Below are positions 9,009 through 18,187 of a stretch of DNA of 64,000 nt, in pieces. Source of the stretch: Klebsiella sp. RHBSTW-00484 (GTDB lineage Bacteria > Pseudomonadota > Gammaproteobacteria > Enterobacterales > Enterobacteriaceae). The number at the start of each line of letters is the position of its first letter. Within the stretch, counting starts at the first letter, position 1. A program made the translations under genes and the position numbers. The notes below the pieces were generated by a model, which did not search any database, was not told the DNA's origin, and saw nothing but the letters and a program-made list of their open reading frames with translations. Where the stretch lies: contig NZ_CP055481.1 of NCBI RefSeq assembly GCF_013705725.1, positions 2,852,001 through 2,916,000 of the forward strand, written 5' to 3'.

Positions 9009-10496
9009 TTACAGGTAACGCGAGGTCAGGTGCTGGCGGAAAAAGGCGCTATTGAGATCTTCTCCGGTGGCATGTTGAATCAGCTGAGAGGTACTGAAGC
9101 GGCTGCCGTGCTGCCAGATATTCTGCCGCAGCCAGTCGAACAGGGCGCTAAAGTTGCTGTTGGCGATGTCGCTTTCCAACTGCGGTAGCGCCCGTTTGGC
9201 GGAGGCCATCAACTGCGCGGCGTACATTGCGCCCAGAGTGTAAGACGGGAAGTAGCCAAAGCCGCCGTCGGTCCAGTGGATATCCTGCATACAGCCATCA
9301 CGGTAGTTACCGGTGGTGGAAAGACCCAGCCAGTGCTGCATTTTTTCATCCCACAGCGCCGGAATATCCTCCACTTCAATATCGCCATCAATCAATGCGC
9401 GTTCGATTTCGTAACGCAGAATAACGTGTGCCGGATAGCTCACTTCATCGGCGTCAACGCGGATAAAGCCCGGCTTGACGCGCTGGTTCCACGCAATGAA
9501 GTTGTCGCGATTGAAGGCCGGTTGCTCACCAAAGTACTGGCGTACCGTTGGCAGCAGCCGTTGCAGGAATGCCTCGCTACGGCCCAACTGCATTTCGAAA
9601 AACAGGCTTTGTGATTCATGGATTGCCGTCGAACGGGCGAGGGCGATAGGCTGATCGAGCCAGTTACGCGGCAGATTTTGTTCGTAGCGCGCGTGGCCGG
9701 TTTCGTGGATCACACCAAACAGCGCGCTGAGCAGGTCGTTTTCGTTGTAACGCGTGGTGATGCGCACATCCTGAGGGACGCCGCCGCAGAACGGGTGGAC
9801 GCTGATGTCCAGGCGTCCGCCGTCAAAATCAAACCCTAGCACGCGCATCGCTTCCAGCCCCAGCTCACGTTGGTCGGCGACGGGGAACGGCCCCTGCGGT
9901 TCGATGAGCGGCATCTGCGCCTGCTTCTCAACAACGTTAGCGAGTAAAGATGGAAGCCAGGATTTGAGGTCGGCGAACAGGACGTCCAGCCGCGCGCTGG
10001 TCATATCCGGCTCGAAAATATCCAGCAGCGCGTCATAGCGGGAGCAGCCCTTGGCTGCGGCGCGGATTTGCGCTTCTTCGCGGCTGAGCTTGACGACTTC
10101 GCGCAGGTTTTCGGCAAATCCCTGCCAGTCGTTTGCCGGGCGCTGACTGCGCCAGGCGTGTTCGCAGCGGCTACCTGCCAGCGATTTGGCTTCAACCAGG
10201 CTTTCGGGCAGCAGCGCCGCCTGTTCATACTGACGCGTCATTTCGCGCAGATTCGCCTGTTCTACATCATTCAGCTCTTCCTGGCGGGCATTGCGTAGCC
10301 ATTCGCCTGTTTTTTTATCGGTCAAAATTTGATGCTGCAAAACGCCGAGTTCAGCCAGCGCCTCACCACGCGCTGCGCTGCCGCCGGGCGGCATCATGGC
10401 GAACATATCCCAGCCAGCGATGGCGGAGAGATGCGAGAAGCGTGAAAGACGCTGAAAGGTGCGAGTCAGCTGATGATAGTTTGATGCGTTATTCAT
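9009..10496 (-). CDS. M32-family metallocarboxypeptidase
   Basis: A 495-residue thermostable-carboxypeptidase-1 (Taq) family enzyme, a zinc protease that removes C-terminal residues from peptides in the cytoplasm. The zinc motif HETGH is at about residues 264-268, followed downstream by STAIHESQSLFFE, which supplies the third metal ligand and is characteristic of M32. Length is normal for the family and no signal peptide is seen. It is absent from this place in E. coli K-12 and is therefore an insertion into the asr-ynfM interval. Monocistronic. Confidence 0.9.
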   Translation of the reverse strand: MNNASNYHQLTRTFQRLSRFSHLSAIAGWDMFAMMPPGGSAARGEALAELGVLQHQILTDKKTGEWLRNARQEELNDVEQANLREMTRQYEQAALLPESLVEAKSLAGSRCEHAWRSQRPANDWQGFAENLREVVKLSREEAQIRAAAKGCSRYDALLDIFEPDMTSARLDVLFADLKSWLPSLLANVVEKQAQMPLIEPQGPFPVADQRELGLEAMRVLGFDFDGGRLDISVHPFCGGVPQDVRITTRYNENDLLSALFGVIHETGHARYEQNLPRNWLDQPIALARSTAIHESQSLFFEMQLGRSEAFLQRLLPTVRQYFGEQPAFNRDNFIAWNQRVKPGFIRVDADEVSYPAHVILRYEIERALIDGDIEVEDIPALWDEKMQHWLGLSTTGNYRDGCMQDIHWTDGGFGYFPSYTLGAMYAAQLMASAKRALPQLESDIANSNFSALFDWLRQNIWQHGSRFSTSQLIQHATGEDLNSAFFRQHLTSRYL

Positions 10497-10548
10497 ATCG
10501 GGATTCTCGCCTGTTATCAGTTATCTGAAGGAGTTGAAGCATGAAGAG

Positions 10549-10821
10549 TATACCCGTCATACTTCAAGTTGCTTATGTGTTGGCTACGGATTACTCGGCC
10601 CATCCATGGGCCTCGCCCTCACGGGCCGTCGCAAGCGACGTTCAAATCTGCTCCCGGCAGATTTGTCGCTCACCCCAGTCGCATAGTTTATCTATGCTCC
10701 TGGGGATTAATGAGAGGCTCCTGCCTCTCACCGGAGGCCAGCCTTCGGCTGGTCAAATTCGTTCCCGACGAATTTGTCACTCCCTTGCCGCCTTTAAGCA
10801 ACTCGAATTATTTAGGGTATA
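10549..10821. repeat. block of eight consecutive perfect hairpins with inverted ends
   Basis: The ends are imperfect inverted copies (TATACCCGTCATACTTCAAG at the left; GCAACTCGAATTATTTAGGG then TATA at the right), like intergenic repeats I recall from Klebsiella and Serratia. Between them are eight perfect hairpins: 10597-10612, 10615-10626, 10627-10640, 10643-10665, 10673-10705 (two nested stems), 10712-10729, 10738-10752 and 10754-10776. Two of them, 10643-10665 and 10754-10776, have 9-bp stems of different sequence but the same TCCCG loop. No coding potential is seen. Confidence 0.85.
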
Positions 10822-10983
10822 TATCGACTTTACACCATTGTAATCCTTCACTGGCAGAGGAATGTGCTGGCTCTCTGCGCACAGGACGTGCGAAATCACA
10901 TGTACAAGTGAAATCTTTGTTTTGATGACGGTTTCGGATGTGGGAAAGTGATCCACTTCATGTAGCCAATTAACGATAAAATC

Positions 10984-11985
10984 ATGCCCGATAGCGCATT
11001 TCAGGATGGTGAATTCATCCTTAAGCATTCCCGTAGTCAAATTGAAAAAGCAGGCAGACGTATTCGTAAAGGCACTGCCTCTGAAAAGGACATCGTTATC
11101 ATCCAGGAATACCGGGCGGCACACGATCGACCGATGAGGCATATTCGTAGCGCCCTGGAGCAGTTTGGCGTGGGGCAAGTCACCTCAAGGTTAAAACGTT
11201 TCCCCACTATTCTGGATAAATTATCCCGTCCCTCTCTGGATGGCATGACCTCCACGACCATCAACGTGAGCCAGATGAGCGATATTGCAGGCTGCCGCGT
11301 GATTATGGACAACTATGATGATTTGGTTGAGGCCGAAATCTATCGAACGGATATCGACGGGGCGATCGTTAAGCGAACAAGAGACTATTTAATTGCCCCC
11401 AAAACCACCGGATATCGCGGAATTCATCGAATTTATTCCTGCGGAGGGTTTGATGTTGAAGTGCAGTTTCGCACAAAATTACAACACGTCTGGTCAACCG
11501 CCATTGAGATTGTTGACTTGTTTGAAGGCACAAAACTTAAGACCAGTCCGCAGCAGGCGGACCCTCGTTGGCTGGAGTTTTTCAGGCTATTTAGTGAAAT
11601 CCTTTACTGCAAGGATGCCGGGATTGTTACGGCGGAATTGCCAGGTAACATCAACGCTCTCAGGGCGCTGGAGTCCGAGCTTTCCGTCTATACCAAGTTG
11701 ATGTCTTTTACTATCTCATCGCCGCACATCCTTGATGATTACACTGGTATAGATAGCGCGGTGATCTCTGTGACGCCTGCAGGCAAAGTGATGCAGGTCG
11801 ATACCGTTTTATTCACTGAATTTGAGAAACTGGATGCGATGGCCCTGTATCAACAAAATGAGGCGAAAGGGCTCACCACCATCATGGTCAATGTGGGTGA
11901 CTTCAGCAAGTTACAGGAAGCCTATCCGGCCTATCAGATCGATATCAGCCAGTTCACCAGCGAATTACTGAAGATAGTGCAGTAA
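10984..11985 (+). CDS. stand-alone RelA/SpoT-domain protein (candidate small alarmone synthetase)
   Basis: A 333-residue protein with one RelA/SpoT nucleotidyl transferase domain in residues about 60-175: MSDIAGCRVIMDNYDDL, then RDYLIAPKTTGYRGIHRIY with the nucleotide-stacking tyrosine at 144, then EVQFRTKLQHVWSTAIE at 159-175. These match the synthetase core, so (p)ppGpp or a related pyrophosphate transfer is plausible. No HD hydrolase, TGS or ACT domain is present. About 150 residues of unrecognised C-terminus follow. Stand-alone members include stress synthetases, toxSAS toxins and phage-defence proteins. No antitoxin-like partner gene is next to it. No strong ribosome-binding site precedes the chosen ATG. 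It follows the hairpin block and is foreign to the E. coli order. Confidence 0.78.
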   Translation: MPDSAFQDGEFILKHSRSQIEKAGRRIRKGTASEKDIVIIQEYRAAHDRPMRHIRSALEQFGVGQVTSRLKRFPTILDKLSRPSLDGMTSTTINVSQMSDIAGCRVIMDNYDDLVEAEIYRTDIDGAIVKRTRDYLIAPKTTGYRGIHRIYSCGGFDVEVQFRTKLQHVWSTAIEIVDLFEGTKLKTSPQQADPRWLEFFRLFSEILYCKDAGIVTAELPGNINALRALESELSVYTKLMSFTISSPHILDDYTGIDSAVISVTPAGKVMQVDTVLFTEFEKLDAMALYQQNEAKGLTTIMVNVGDFSKLQEAYPAYQIDISQFTSELLKIVQ

Positions 11986-12230
11986 ATAGTGTGAATTCAG
12001 TTGGTGGGGCGTGGTGCACAACTTTTGCAGGCGATGGGGAATGCTGAAATAAGCGTGCTGACGCGACCTTAAACGCCCTGGCCTAAGGAATTCAGCATAA
12101 TATCTTGATTAATCGATTGCCTGGTTTTTGTTTGGGTCGAAATAATCCAAATGTGCGCAAAATAGCAGACTCTTTCTCTGGCCAGCGGCTAAACTCATCA
12201 CAGGCGCTGGCTGCTGATGCGGGGTTGATT

Positions 12231-12323
12231 ATGAATCCGTTTACCTGGTTGTTTATCGCACTGCTTTCCGTTGATGCTCTCAGAGAGTTAATGGGTATGT
12301 CGTCGGTTCTGGGAATGTGGTGA
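12231..12323 (+). CDS. possible 30-residue membrane peptide
   Basis: ATG at 12231 after a GGGG-containing site gives a 30-residue frame starting MNPFTWLFIALLSVDALREL, one hydrophobic stretch followed by a short polar tail. The stop at 12321-12323 is followed at once by a perfect 9-bp hairpin and a T-rich stretch, which supports a real transcript end. I do not recognise the family. A longer frame from further upstream is less likely because its first part looks random. Confidence 0.4.
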   Translation: MNPFTWLFIALLSVDALRELMGMSSVLGMW

Positions 12324-12325
12324 GC

Positions 12326-12349
12326 AACGTGGCCCGTTCAGGCCACGTT
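12326..12349. terminator. bidirectional hairpin between small ORF and ynfM
   Basis: Perfect stem AACGTGGCC / GGCCACGTT, loop CGTTCA. On the plus strand AAGACGTTTTATTT follows. Confidence 0.7.
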
Positions 12350-12357
12350 AAGACGTT

Positions 12358-13608
12358 TTATTTCAGACGTTTGTGTAAACACGCGCCGGTCAGAAGTGCT
12401 GCTATTAACATCAACGCGATAAACCCGCCGACGCCGTTCCAGCCGTAGTTATGCCAGAAAACCCCACCCAATGTACCCGCCATACTGGAACCCAGATAGT
12501 AGCTAAATAAATAGAGCGATGATGCCTGACCGCGCGCGCGTCGGGCCCGTGGGCCTATCCAACTGCTGGCGACCGAATGCGCGGCGAAGAACCCGGCGGA
12601 GAACAGCAGCATGCCAATAAAAATCAGCCATAGCGATGAGAACAGGGTCAGCAGCAGGCCGCCGAGCATCACCGCCGTGGAGAACAACATCACCGGGCCG
12701 CGACCGTAACGCACCGTCATGGCCCCGGCTTTCGGTGAGCTCCAGGTGCCGGTCAGATAGGCCACCGACAGCAGGCCAACGACCGCCTGGCTCAGCGACC
12801 ACGGCGAGAGCATCAGGCGGTAGCCGATATAGTTAAACAGGGTGACAAACGACCCCATCAGCAGAAAACCTTCGAGAAACAGCAGCGGCAGGCCACGATC
12901 GCGCCAGTGCAGGCGGAAATTGATCAGCAGCGATTTCGGCCGCAGAGAGGTCGGACGAAAGTGGCGCGACTCCGGCAGGATGCGCCAGAACATGATCGCC
13001 GCGGCGAGGGCAAAACAGCTAATCACCGCCAGCGCGATGCGCCAGCCGAAGAAATCGGTGAACACCCCGGTCAACAAGCGGCCGCTCATGCCGCCAATGG
13101 AGTTACCGCTGATATACAATCCCATTGAGAACGCCACAACGCTGGGATGAATCTCTTCACTCAGATAAGTCATACCGACCGCCGCCACGCCGCTTAGCGA
13201 TAAGCCGATCAATGCGCGCATAATCAGAATTCCGTGCCAGCTTGACATCATCGTCGACAGCAGAGAGCAGCACGAGGCCAGCACCAGCGCGGTAACCATC
13301 ACCTGTTTGCGACCAATGGCGTCGGAAAGCGGGCCGGTAAACAGCAGGCCGACCGCCAGCATGGCTGTTGAAATCGACAGCGAAATACTACTGCTGGCCG
13401 GTGAAACGCCGAACTCGCTGGAGAGCACCGGCAGAATTGGCTGCACGCAATAGAGCAGCGCAAAGGTCGCCAGTCCGGCAGAAAAGAGCGCGAGGGTAAC
13501 GCGAATAAATTGCGGGGTACCGCGTTTAATAAACTGATTTGGCTGGGGAACGATAGCGTCGCTGACGTCGCTTGCCGGCACGATGTCAGCGGTAGTTGTA
13601 CGACTCAC
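12358..13608 (-). CDS. ynfM: MFS transporter YnfM
   Basis: A 416-residue major facilitator with about 12 helices and the motif-A-like sequence GPLSDAIGRKQVM after helix 2. E. coli YnfM is described as an arabinose or drug exporter of uncertain physiological role. It is divergent from the LysR gene ynfL across 118 bp, the same layout as in E. coli, which suggests YnfL controls it. The N-terminal 35 residues are hydrophilic. Confidence 0.9.
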   Translation of the reverse strand: MSRTTTADIVPASDVSDAIVPQPNQFIKRGTPQFIRVTLALFSAGLATFALLYCVQPILPVLSSEFGVSPASSSISLSISTAMLAVGLLFTGPLSDAIGRKQVMVTALVLASCCSLLSTMMSSWHGILIMRALIGLSLSGVAAVGMTYLSEEIHPSVVAFSMGLYISGNSIGGMSGRLLTGVFTDFFGWRIALAVISCFALAAAIMFWRILPESRHFRPTSLRPKSLLINFRLHWRDRGLPLLFLEGFLLMGSFVTLFNYIGYRLMLSPWSLSQAVVGLLSVAYLTGTWSSPKAGAMTVRYGRGPVMLFSTAVMLGGLLLTLFSSLWLIFIGMLLFSAGFFAAHSVASSWIGPRARRARGQASSLYLFSYYLGSSMAGTLGGVFWHNYGWNGVGGFIALMLIAALLTGACLHKRLK

Positions 13609-13726
13609 GGAAAAATCCTTGCTGATAAACAGAGAGTTAAGTGGCCTCGCAGGTCACCAGTAAAGGGTATGAAAATGTAAATATTCTGTCTAATATATTA
13701 ATAATCTCAAATAAGACGTTTTAAAT

Positions 13727-14620
13727 ATGAATATCGAACTGCGTCACCTGCGCTACTTTATTGCCGTTGCCGAAGAGCTACATTTCGGTCATGCGGCGGC
13801 GCGTTTGAATATCTCCCAGCCGCCGCTTAGCCAGCAGATTCAAATCCTTGAACAGCAGATTGGCGCGCGTCTGTTTGCCCGAACTAACCGCAGCGTCAGC
13901 CTGACGGAAGCAGGCAAGCAGTTTTTGGCTGATAGCCGACAGATTCTTACCCTGGTTGACGAAGCCGCCGCCCGTGCCGCCCGTTTACACCATGGTGAAA
14001 CCGGTGAGCTGCGAATCGGCTTTACCTCCTCGGCTCCCTTTATTAAGGCGGTATCCGACACGCTGTCGACTTTTCGCCGCCGCTATCCGGATGTGCATAT
14101 CCAGACTCGGGAAACCAACACCCGGGAACAAATCGTGCCGCTTAACGAGGGAACGCTCGATCTGGGGCTGATGCGCAATACCCAGTTGCCGGATACGTTA
14201 GCCTGGGAAAGGGTGCTGCGCGAGCCGCTGCTGGCCATGGTCCCGCGCGACCATCCCCTGGCAAAGCAACCGAGTGTCAGCCTGCGGGAGCTGGCGCGGG
14301 AACCGTTTGTGTTTTTTGATCCTCACGTAGGAACCGGGCTGTACGACGATATTCTGGGGCTGATGCGTCGCTATGGCTTAACGCCGGTTATCACTCAGGA
14401 GGTGGGTGAGGCTATGACCATTATTGGACTGGTCGCCGCCGGGCTTGGCGTGTCAATTCTGCCCGCATCGTTCAGGCGGGTTCAACTGTCGGAAATGCGC
14501 TGGTTACCCATTGAGGAGCAGGACGCGGTATCTGAAATGTGGCTGGTGTGGTCGAAGCATCACGAGCAGGGACAGGCGGCGCAGCGCTTTCGTGAGTTGC
14601 TTCTCGCCAGCGCTACATAA
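13727..14620 (+). CDS. ynfL: LysR-family regulator YnfL
   Basis: A 297-residue LysR regulator. The helix-turn-helix MNIELRHLRYFIAVAEELHF is followed by AAARLNISQPPLSQQIQILE, a BenM/CatM-like start, and then a periplasmic-binding-protein-like effector domain. Divergent from ynfM, its probable target. Length and order agree with E. coli YnfL. The effector is unknown. Confidence 0.9.
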   Translation: MNIELRHLRYFIAVAEELHFGHAAARLNISQPPLSQQIQILEQQIGARLFARTNRSVSLTEAGKQFLADSRQILTLVDEAAARAARLHHGETGELRIGFTSSAPFIKAVSDTLSTFRRRYPDVHIQTRETNTREQIVPLNEGTLDLGLMRNTQLPDTLAWERVLREPLLAMVPRDHPLAKQPSVSLRELAREPFVFFDPHVGTGLYDDILGLMRRYGLTPVITQEVGEAMTIIGLVAAGLGVSILPASFRRVQLSEMRWLPIEEQDAVSEMWLVWSKHHEQGQAAQRFRELLLASAT

Positions 14621-14753
14621 GATTTTTAGGACAAAAACCATCTAGAAATGTGCGGTAAATCACAAGGCTAAGTAAAAATTTGACGTGAAGCATTGAAGTG
14701 CTTCACCATAGCCCTCAGTTTATTTCGAAGCGCGAAAATAAAGGGAGTCAACG

Positions 14754-15974
14754 GTGGTAGCGGACAGTCAGCCAGGCCATATCGATCAAATAAAGCAGAC
14801 CAACGCAGGCGCGGTATATCGCCTGATTGATCAGCTTGGCCCGGTGTCGCGTATCGACCTCTCGCGCTTCGCGCAGCTGGCGCCTGCCAGTATCACCAAA
14901 ATCGTACGTGAAATGCTCGAAGCGCACCTGGTGCAGGAAACCGAAATCCAGGACCCCGGCAGTCGTGGGCGTCCCGCCGTTGGGTTAATGGTGGAAACGG
15001 AAGCCTGGCACTATCTTTCCATCCGCATTAACCGCGGCGAAATCCATCTCGCCCTGCGTGATTTAAGCAGCAAGCTGGTGGTGGAAGAGCAGCTTGAGCT
15101 GGCGTTACAGCATGTTCAGCCTTTTGCGACGCGCGTACTCGATCATGTTGATCAGTTTTTTATTCGTCATCAAAAAAAGCTGGAACGATTAACCGCTATT
15201 GCCATCACCATGCCGGGAATTATCGACACTGAAAACGGCATCATCCACCGGATGCCGTTTTATGATGATGTTAAAGATATGCCGCTTGGCGAGATCTTAT
15301 CTAACCATACCGGGGTCTCGGTCTACATTCAGCATGATATCAGCGCCTGGACCATGGCTGAGTCGCTATTTGGCGCGTCGAGAGGGGCACGGGACGTCAT
15401 TCAGGTGGTTATCGACCATAACGTTGGTGCTGGAGTCATCACCGATGGCCGCCTGCTGCATGCGGGCAGCAGCAGCCTGGTGGAAATCGGCCATACTCAG
15501 GTCGATCCGTACGGCAAACGCTGCTACTGCGGTAACCATGGCTGCCTGGAAACCATCGCCAGCGTCGAAAGCGTGCTCGAACTGGCACAGGTTCGGATGG
15601 CTAAATCGATGAGCTCAATGTTGCATCAGCAGCCGTTGAGCGTTGAATGGTTATGTCAGGCCGCGCTGCAGGGTGACCTGCTGGCGCGGGATATTATCAG
15701 CGGCGTCGGGAACCACGTCGGGCGGATTCTGGCAATCATGGTAAACCTTTTTAACCCGCAAAAAATCCTCATTGGCTCCCCTTTTAACCTGGCCGCGGAT
15801 ATCTTGTTTCCGGCAATTTCTGATTGTATTCGGCAACAGTCGCTACCGGCCTACAGTCGCCATATTGCGGTAGAAAGCACCCAGTTTTCTAACCGGGGAA
15901 CGATGGCTGGCGCGGCTCTGGTCAAAGATGCGCTCTATAACGGATCGTTGCTGATACGACTGTTACAGGGTTAA
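14754..15974 (+). CDS. mlc: global sugar repressor Mlc
   Basis: A 406-residue ROK-family repressor of pts, malT and manXYZ genes. It is inactivated by membrane sequestration to dephosphorylated PtsG (EIICB-Glc). Start is GTG at 14754, giving MVADSQPGHIDQIKQTNAGA as in E. coli, behind AAGGGAG. It has an N-terminal winged helix, then the ROK core with a structural zinc site seen as GHTQVDPYGKRCYCGNHGC (one His, three Cys). The C-terminal amphipathic helix ends SLLIRLLQG. Very similar to the E. coli protein along its length. Confidence 0.97.
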   Translation: MVADSQPGHIDQIKQTNAGAVYRLIDQLGPVSRIDLSRFAQLAPASITKIVREMLEAHLVQETEIQDPGSRGRPAVGLMVETEAWHYLSIRINRGEIHLALRDLSSKLVVEEQLELALQHVQPFATRVLDHVDQFFIRHQKKLERLTAIAITMPGIIDTENGIIHRMPFYDDVKDMPLGEILSNHTGVSVYIQHDISAWTMAESLFGASRGARDVIQVVIDHNVGAGVITDGRLLHAGSSSLVEIGHTQVDPYGKRCYCGNHGCLETIASVESVLELAQVRMAKSMSSMLHQQPLSVEWLCQAALQGDLLARDIISGVGNHVGRILAIMVNLFNPQKILIGSPFNLAADILFPAISDCIRQQSLPAYSRHIAVESTQFSNRGTMAGAALVKDALYNGSLLIRLLQG

Positions 15975-16101
15975 CATTTTTTCATATTCACACCAAAAAT
16001 TGCGCTATCTCAAGCTGGACTTTGGCAGCTTCGCGTAGACTTTTTCCACAGTTGACTATTTCTCTCCTGTATTTTTCATCAACATAACTGTGGGGCTAGT
16101 G

Positions 16102-16797
16102 ATGTTTAAGCGTTTCTTCATAACAGGTACTGACACTGCTGTCGGGAAGACGGTGGTCTCCCGTGCGCTGTTGCAGGCACTTGCTGCCAGCGGCAAAAGC
16201 GTGGCCGGGTACAAGCCTGTGGCGAAGGGCAGCAAAGAGACGCCGGACGGACTGCGGAACAAAGACGCGTTGGTTTTACAGAGCGTTTCTTCGCTGGTGC
16301 TACCGTATGACGCTGTCAATCCCATCGCGTTAAGCGAAGATGAAAGCAGCGTGGCGCATAGCTGCCCAATTAACTACAGCCTGCTGTCGGATGGCCTCCA
16401 GCGCCTGAGTGGTCAGGTCGATCACGTGGTGGTCGAAGGCACCGGCGGCTGGCGCAGCCTGATGAACGACCTGCGTCCGCTCTCAGAGTGGGTGGTGCAG
16501 GAACAGCTTCCGGTCTTGATGGTAGTGGGTATTCAGGAAGGCTGCATCAACCACGCCTTGCTGACTGCGCAGGCCATTGCCAATGATGGTTTGCCGCTGA
16601 TTGGCTGGGTGGCCAACCGTATCAACCCCGGTCTGGCGCACTATGCTGAAATCATCGACGTGCTGAGCAAAAAACTGCCGGGGCCGCTTATTGGCGAGCT
16701 GCCTTATTTACCGCGCGCCGAGCAGCGCGAGCTGAGCCAGTATATTGATTTATCGATGCTCGGCGAGATGATGGCGGTAGATAGAGTCACGGCGTAA
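16102..16797 (+). CDS. bioD2: dethiobiotin synthetase paralogue BioD2 (YnfK)
   Basis: An ATP-dependent carboxylase that closes the ureido ring of dethiobiotin from 7,8-diaminononanoate in biotin synthesis; this is the second, non-bio-operon copy. The P-loop GTDTAVGKT follows the start. ATG at 16102 ([11 protein letters not shown]) is preferred over a GTG at 16090 because GGGGC is correctly spaced and the E. coli protein starts there. It gives 231 residues. The substrate loop [11 protein letters not shown] is present. The 3' end overlaps convergent clcB by 48 bp. Confidence 0.93.
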   Translation: MFKRFFITGTDTAVGKTVVSRALLQALAASGKSVAGYKPVAKGSKETPDGLRNKDALVLQSVSSLVLPYDAVNPIALSEDESSVAHSCPINYSLLSDGLQRLSGQVDHVVVEGTGGWRSLMNDLRPLSEWVVQEQLPVLMVVGIQEGCINHALLTAQAIANDGLPLIGWVANRINPGLAHYAEIIDVLSKKLPGPLIGELPYLPRAEQRELSQYIDLSMLGEMMAVDRVTA

Positions 16798-18045
16798 CGT
16801 CCGCGACAGCACCGATGCCAGTACGCTGGCTATCAATAAACCGGGTAGCAAAACATACTGCCCGGTCATCTCACAAATCATCAACGTAGACATAATCGGC
16901 GCATGGGTCGTGGCTGCCAGAAATGTCGCCATGCCGGTTAAACCAATCATAATCGCTATTTCCTGATAATCGTGCAGCCATAGCCCCGTAAAGCTGGCGA
17001 ACAGCATGCCTATCCCCAGCCCAACAAACAGCGTTGGCGTAAATACGCCGCCCGGAGCGCCGGAACCGCTGCTTGCCAGCACCGCCAGCAGCTTGCACAC
17101 AAAGACGATAATCACGGCACTAAACAGCGGCGGCGACAGAAGATAGCTTTGCACCACGCTATAGCCGTTCCCCCAGACCGCCGGGGTGATCAGCGACAGC
17201 AGACCGACGATGATGCCTCCCAGCGCCAACTGCCACGGAGGAGTCAGGCGAAGGCGAACAAAACATTGATGGCTGAAGCTCATCAGCCAGATAAAGAGCG
17301 GCCCGCATAGCCCAGCTAACAGGCCGGTTGCCAGCATCAGAGCATAATGCGTGGCGCGCAGGGTGTCGTGGAATTCAACGTGATAAAGCGGCGCTGACCC
17401 ACCATTCATCAGATTGGTCAGCAACAGGGCAACGACGGCGGCAATCACTACCGGGCCAAGCGAGGCCAGCATCAGGGTGCCGAATAATATCTCGGCGATA
17501 AACAGGCTGCCGGCCAGCGGCGCGTGATAGGCGCTCGCCATCCCGGCGGCGGCACCGCAGGCGACCCATAACTTCCACTCGTCTTTTGGCGTAAAACGGC
17601 GGGCAAACAGCGAAGCCGCCAGCGCCGCCAGCAGGATCATCGCCCCTTCGCGACCAATGGCGCTGCCGGTGGCGACCACCAGCAGTGAAGCCAGCGATTT
17701 CACCAGACTGGCTGGCGTATCAAACACACCGTCCCCGGTTTCCAGAGCTTCCATGTAGTCGGTTGGCGCATGAGGGCGCTCAACCGTGCGGCGTTGCCAG
17801 AGCCAAAGCAGGCATCCCGCGGCCATCCCGCCAAGCGCAGGCGTCAACAGCCGCCGCCACCAGGGGAGTGATTGGGCAGCATTAACCAGGCTGCCGCTGT
17901 CATTGCTGAGAAACAGGCTTTCCAGGCCCGCCATGGCATGGCGAAACAGGGCGACTGCCAGTGCGGCAAAGATGCCGACTAGCGTGGCAATCAACAGGCG
18001 GCGAAACATGACCTGGACATCAGGATAACTATGCAGACGGTGCAT
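16750..18045 (-). CDS. clcB: ClC-family chloride/proton protein ClcB
   Basis: A 431-residue ClC-type membrane protein; E. coli ClcB contributes to extreme acid resistance by acting as an electrical shunt. It contains the selectivity-filter sequences GSAIGREGA and [11 protein letters not shown]. The frame opens further, to a TTG at 18105, but the ATG at 18043-18045 gives a length close to the E. coli 418 residues. An internal ATG at 18007-18009 is the other candidate. The last 48 bp overlap bioD2 tail to tail. A perfect 19-bp palindrome sits about 90 bp upstream. Confidence 0.9.
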   Translation of the reverse strand: MHRLHSYPDVQVMFRRLLIATLVGIFAALAVALFRHAMAGLESLFLSNDSGSLVNAAQSLPWWRRLLTPALGGMAAGCLLWLWQRRTVERPHAPTDYMEALETGDGVFDTPASLVKSLASLLVVATGSAIGREGAMILLAALAASLFARRFTPKDEWKLWVACGAAAGMASAYHAPLAGSLFIAEILFGTLMLASLGPVVIAAVVALLLTNLMNGGSAPLYHVEFHDTLRATHYALMLATGLLAGLCGPLFIWLMSFSHQCFVRLRLTPPWQLALGGIIVGLLSLITPAVWGNGYSVVQSYLLSPPLFSAVIIVFVCKLLAVLASSGSGAPGGVFTPTLFVGLGIGMLFASFTGLWLHDYQEIAIMIGLTGMATFLAATTHAPIMSTLMICEMTGQYVLLPGLLIASVLASVLSRTLRRDSIYRHHLAEHR

Positions 18046-18131
18046 CAGAGGGTACGGGTAGTGGAAATTATGGTATATTGTGATTGGAAATAAGGATATA
18101 CGCAAAAGCTATAAGTGCTTACACTGGTTTT

Positions 18132-18150
18132 TAAGTGACAGTGTCACTTA
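18132..18150. promoter_or_regulatory. perfect 19-bp palindrome upstream of clcB
   Basis: TAAGTGACAGTGTCACTTA is fully self-complementary around a central G. It lies in the dmsD-clcB gap, upstream of clcB on the same strand. It could be a repressor site or part of a terminator pair with the hairpin next to it. Confidence 0.5.
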
Positions 18151-18152
18151 GT

Positions 18153-18181
18153 GCGCCATGCCTGTGGGGCAGGCATGGCGC
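18153..18181 (-). terminator. 12-bp hairpin after dmsD
   Basis: Perfect stem GCGCCATGCCTG / CAGGCATGGCGC with a 5-base loop directly downstream of the dmsD stop. No T-tract follows on the minus strand. Confidence 0.6.
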
Positions 18182-18187
18182 GGAGGA

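Noticed and set aside
10549..10821. Hairpin block considered as a CRISPR array or integron attC site
   Set aside because: Stems differ in sequence, there are no equal-length spacers, and no cas or integrase gene is near.
12105..12323. 72-codon frame containing the 30-residue ORF
   Set aside because: The first 42 codons look random and lack a ribosome-binding site; only the last part is kept as a candidate.
16090..16101. GTG at 16090 as the bioD2 start
   Set aside because: ATG at 16102 has the better spaced GGGG and matches the E. coli N-terminus.
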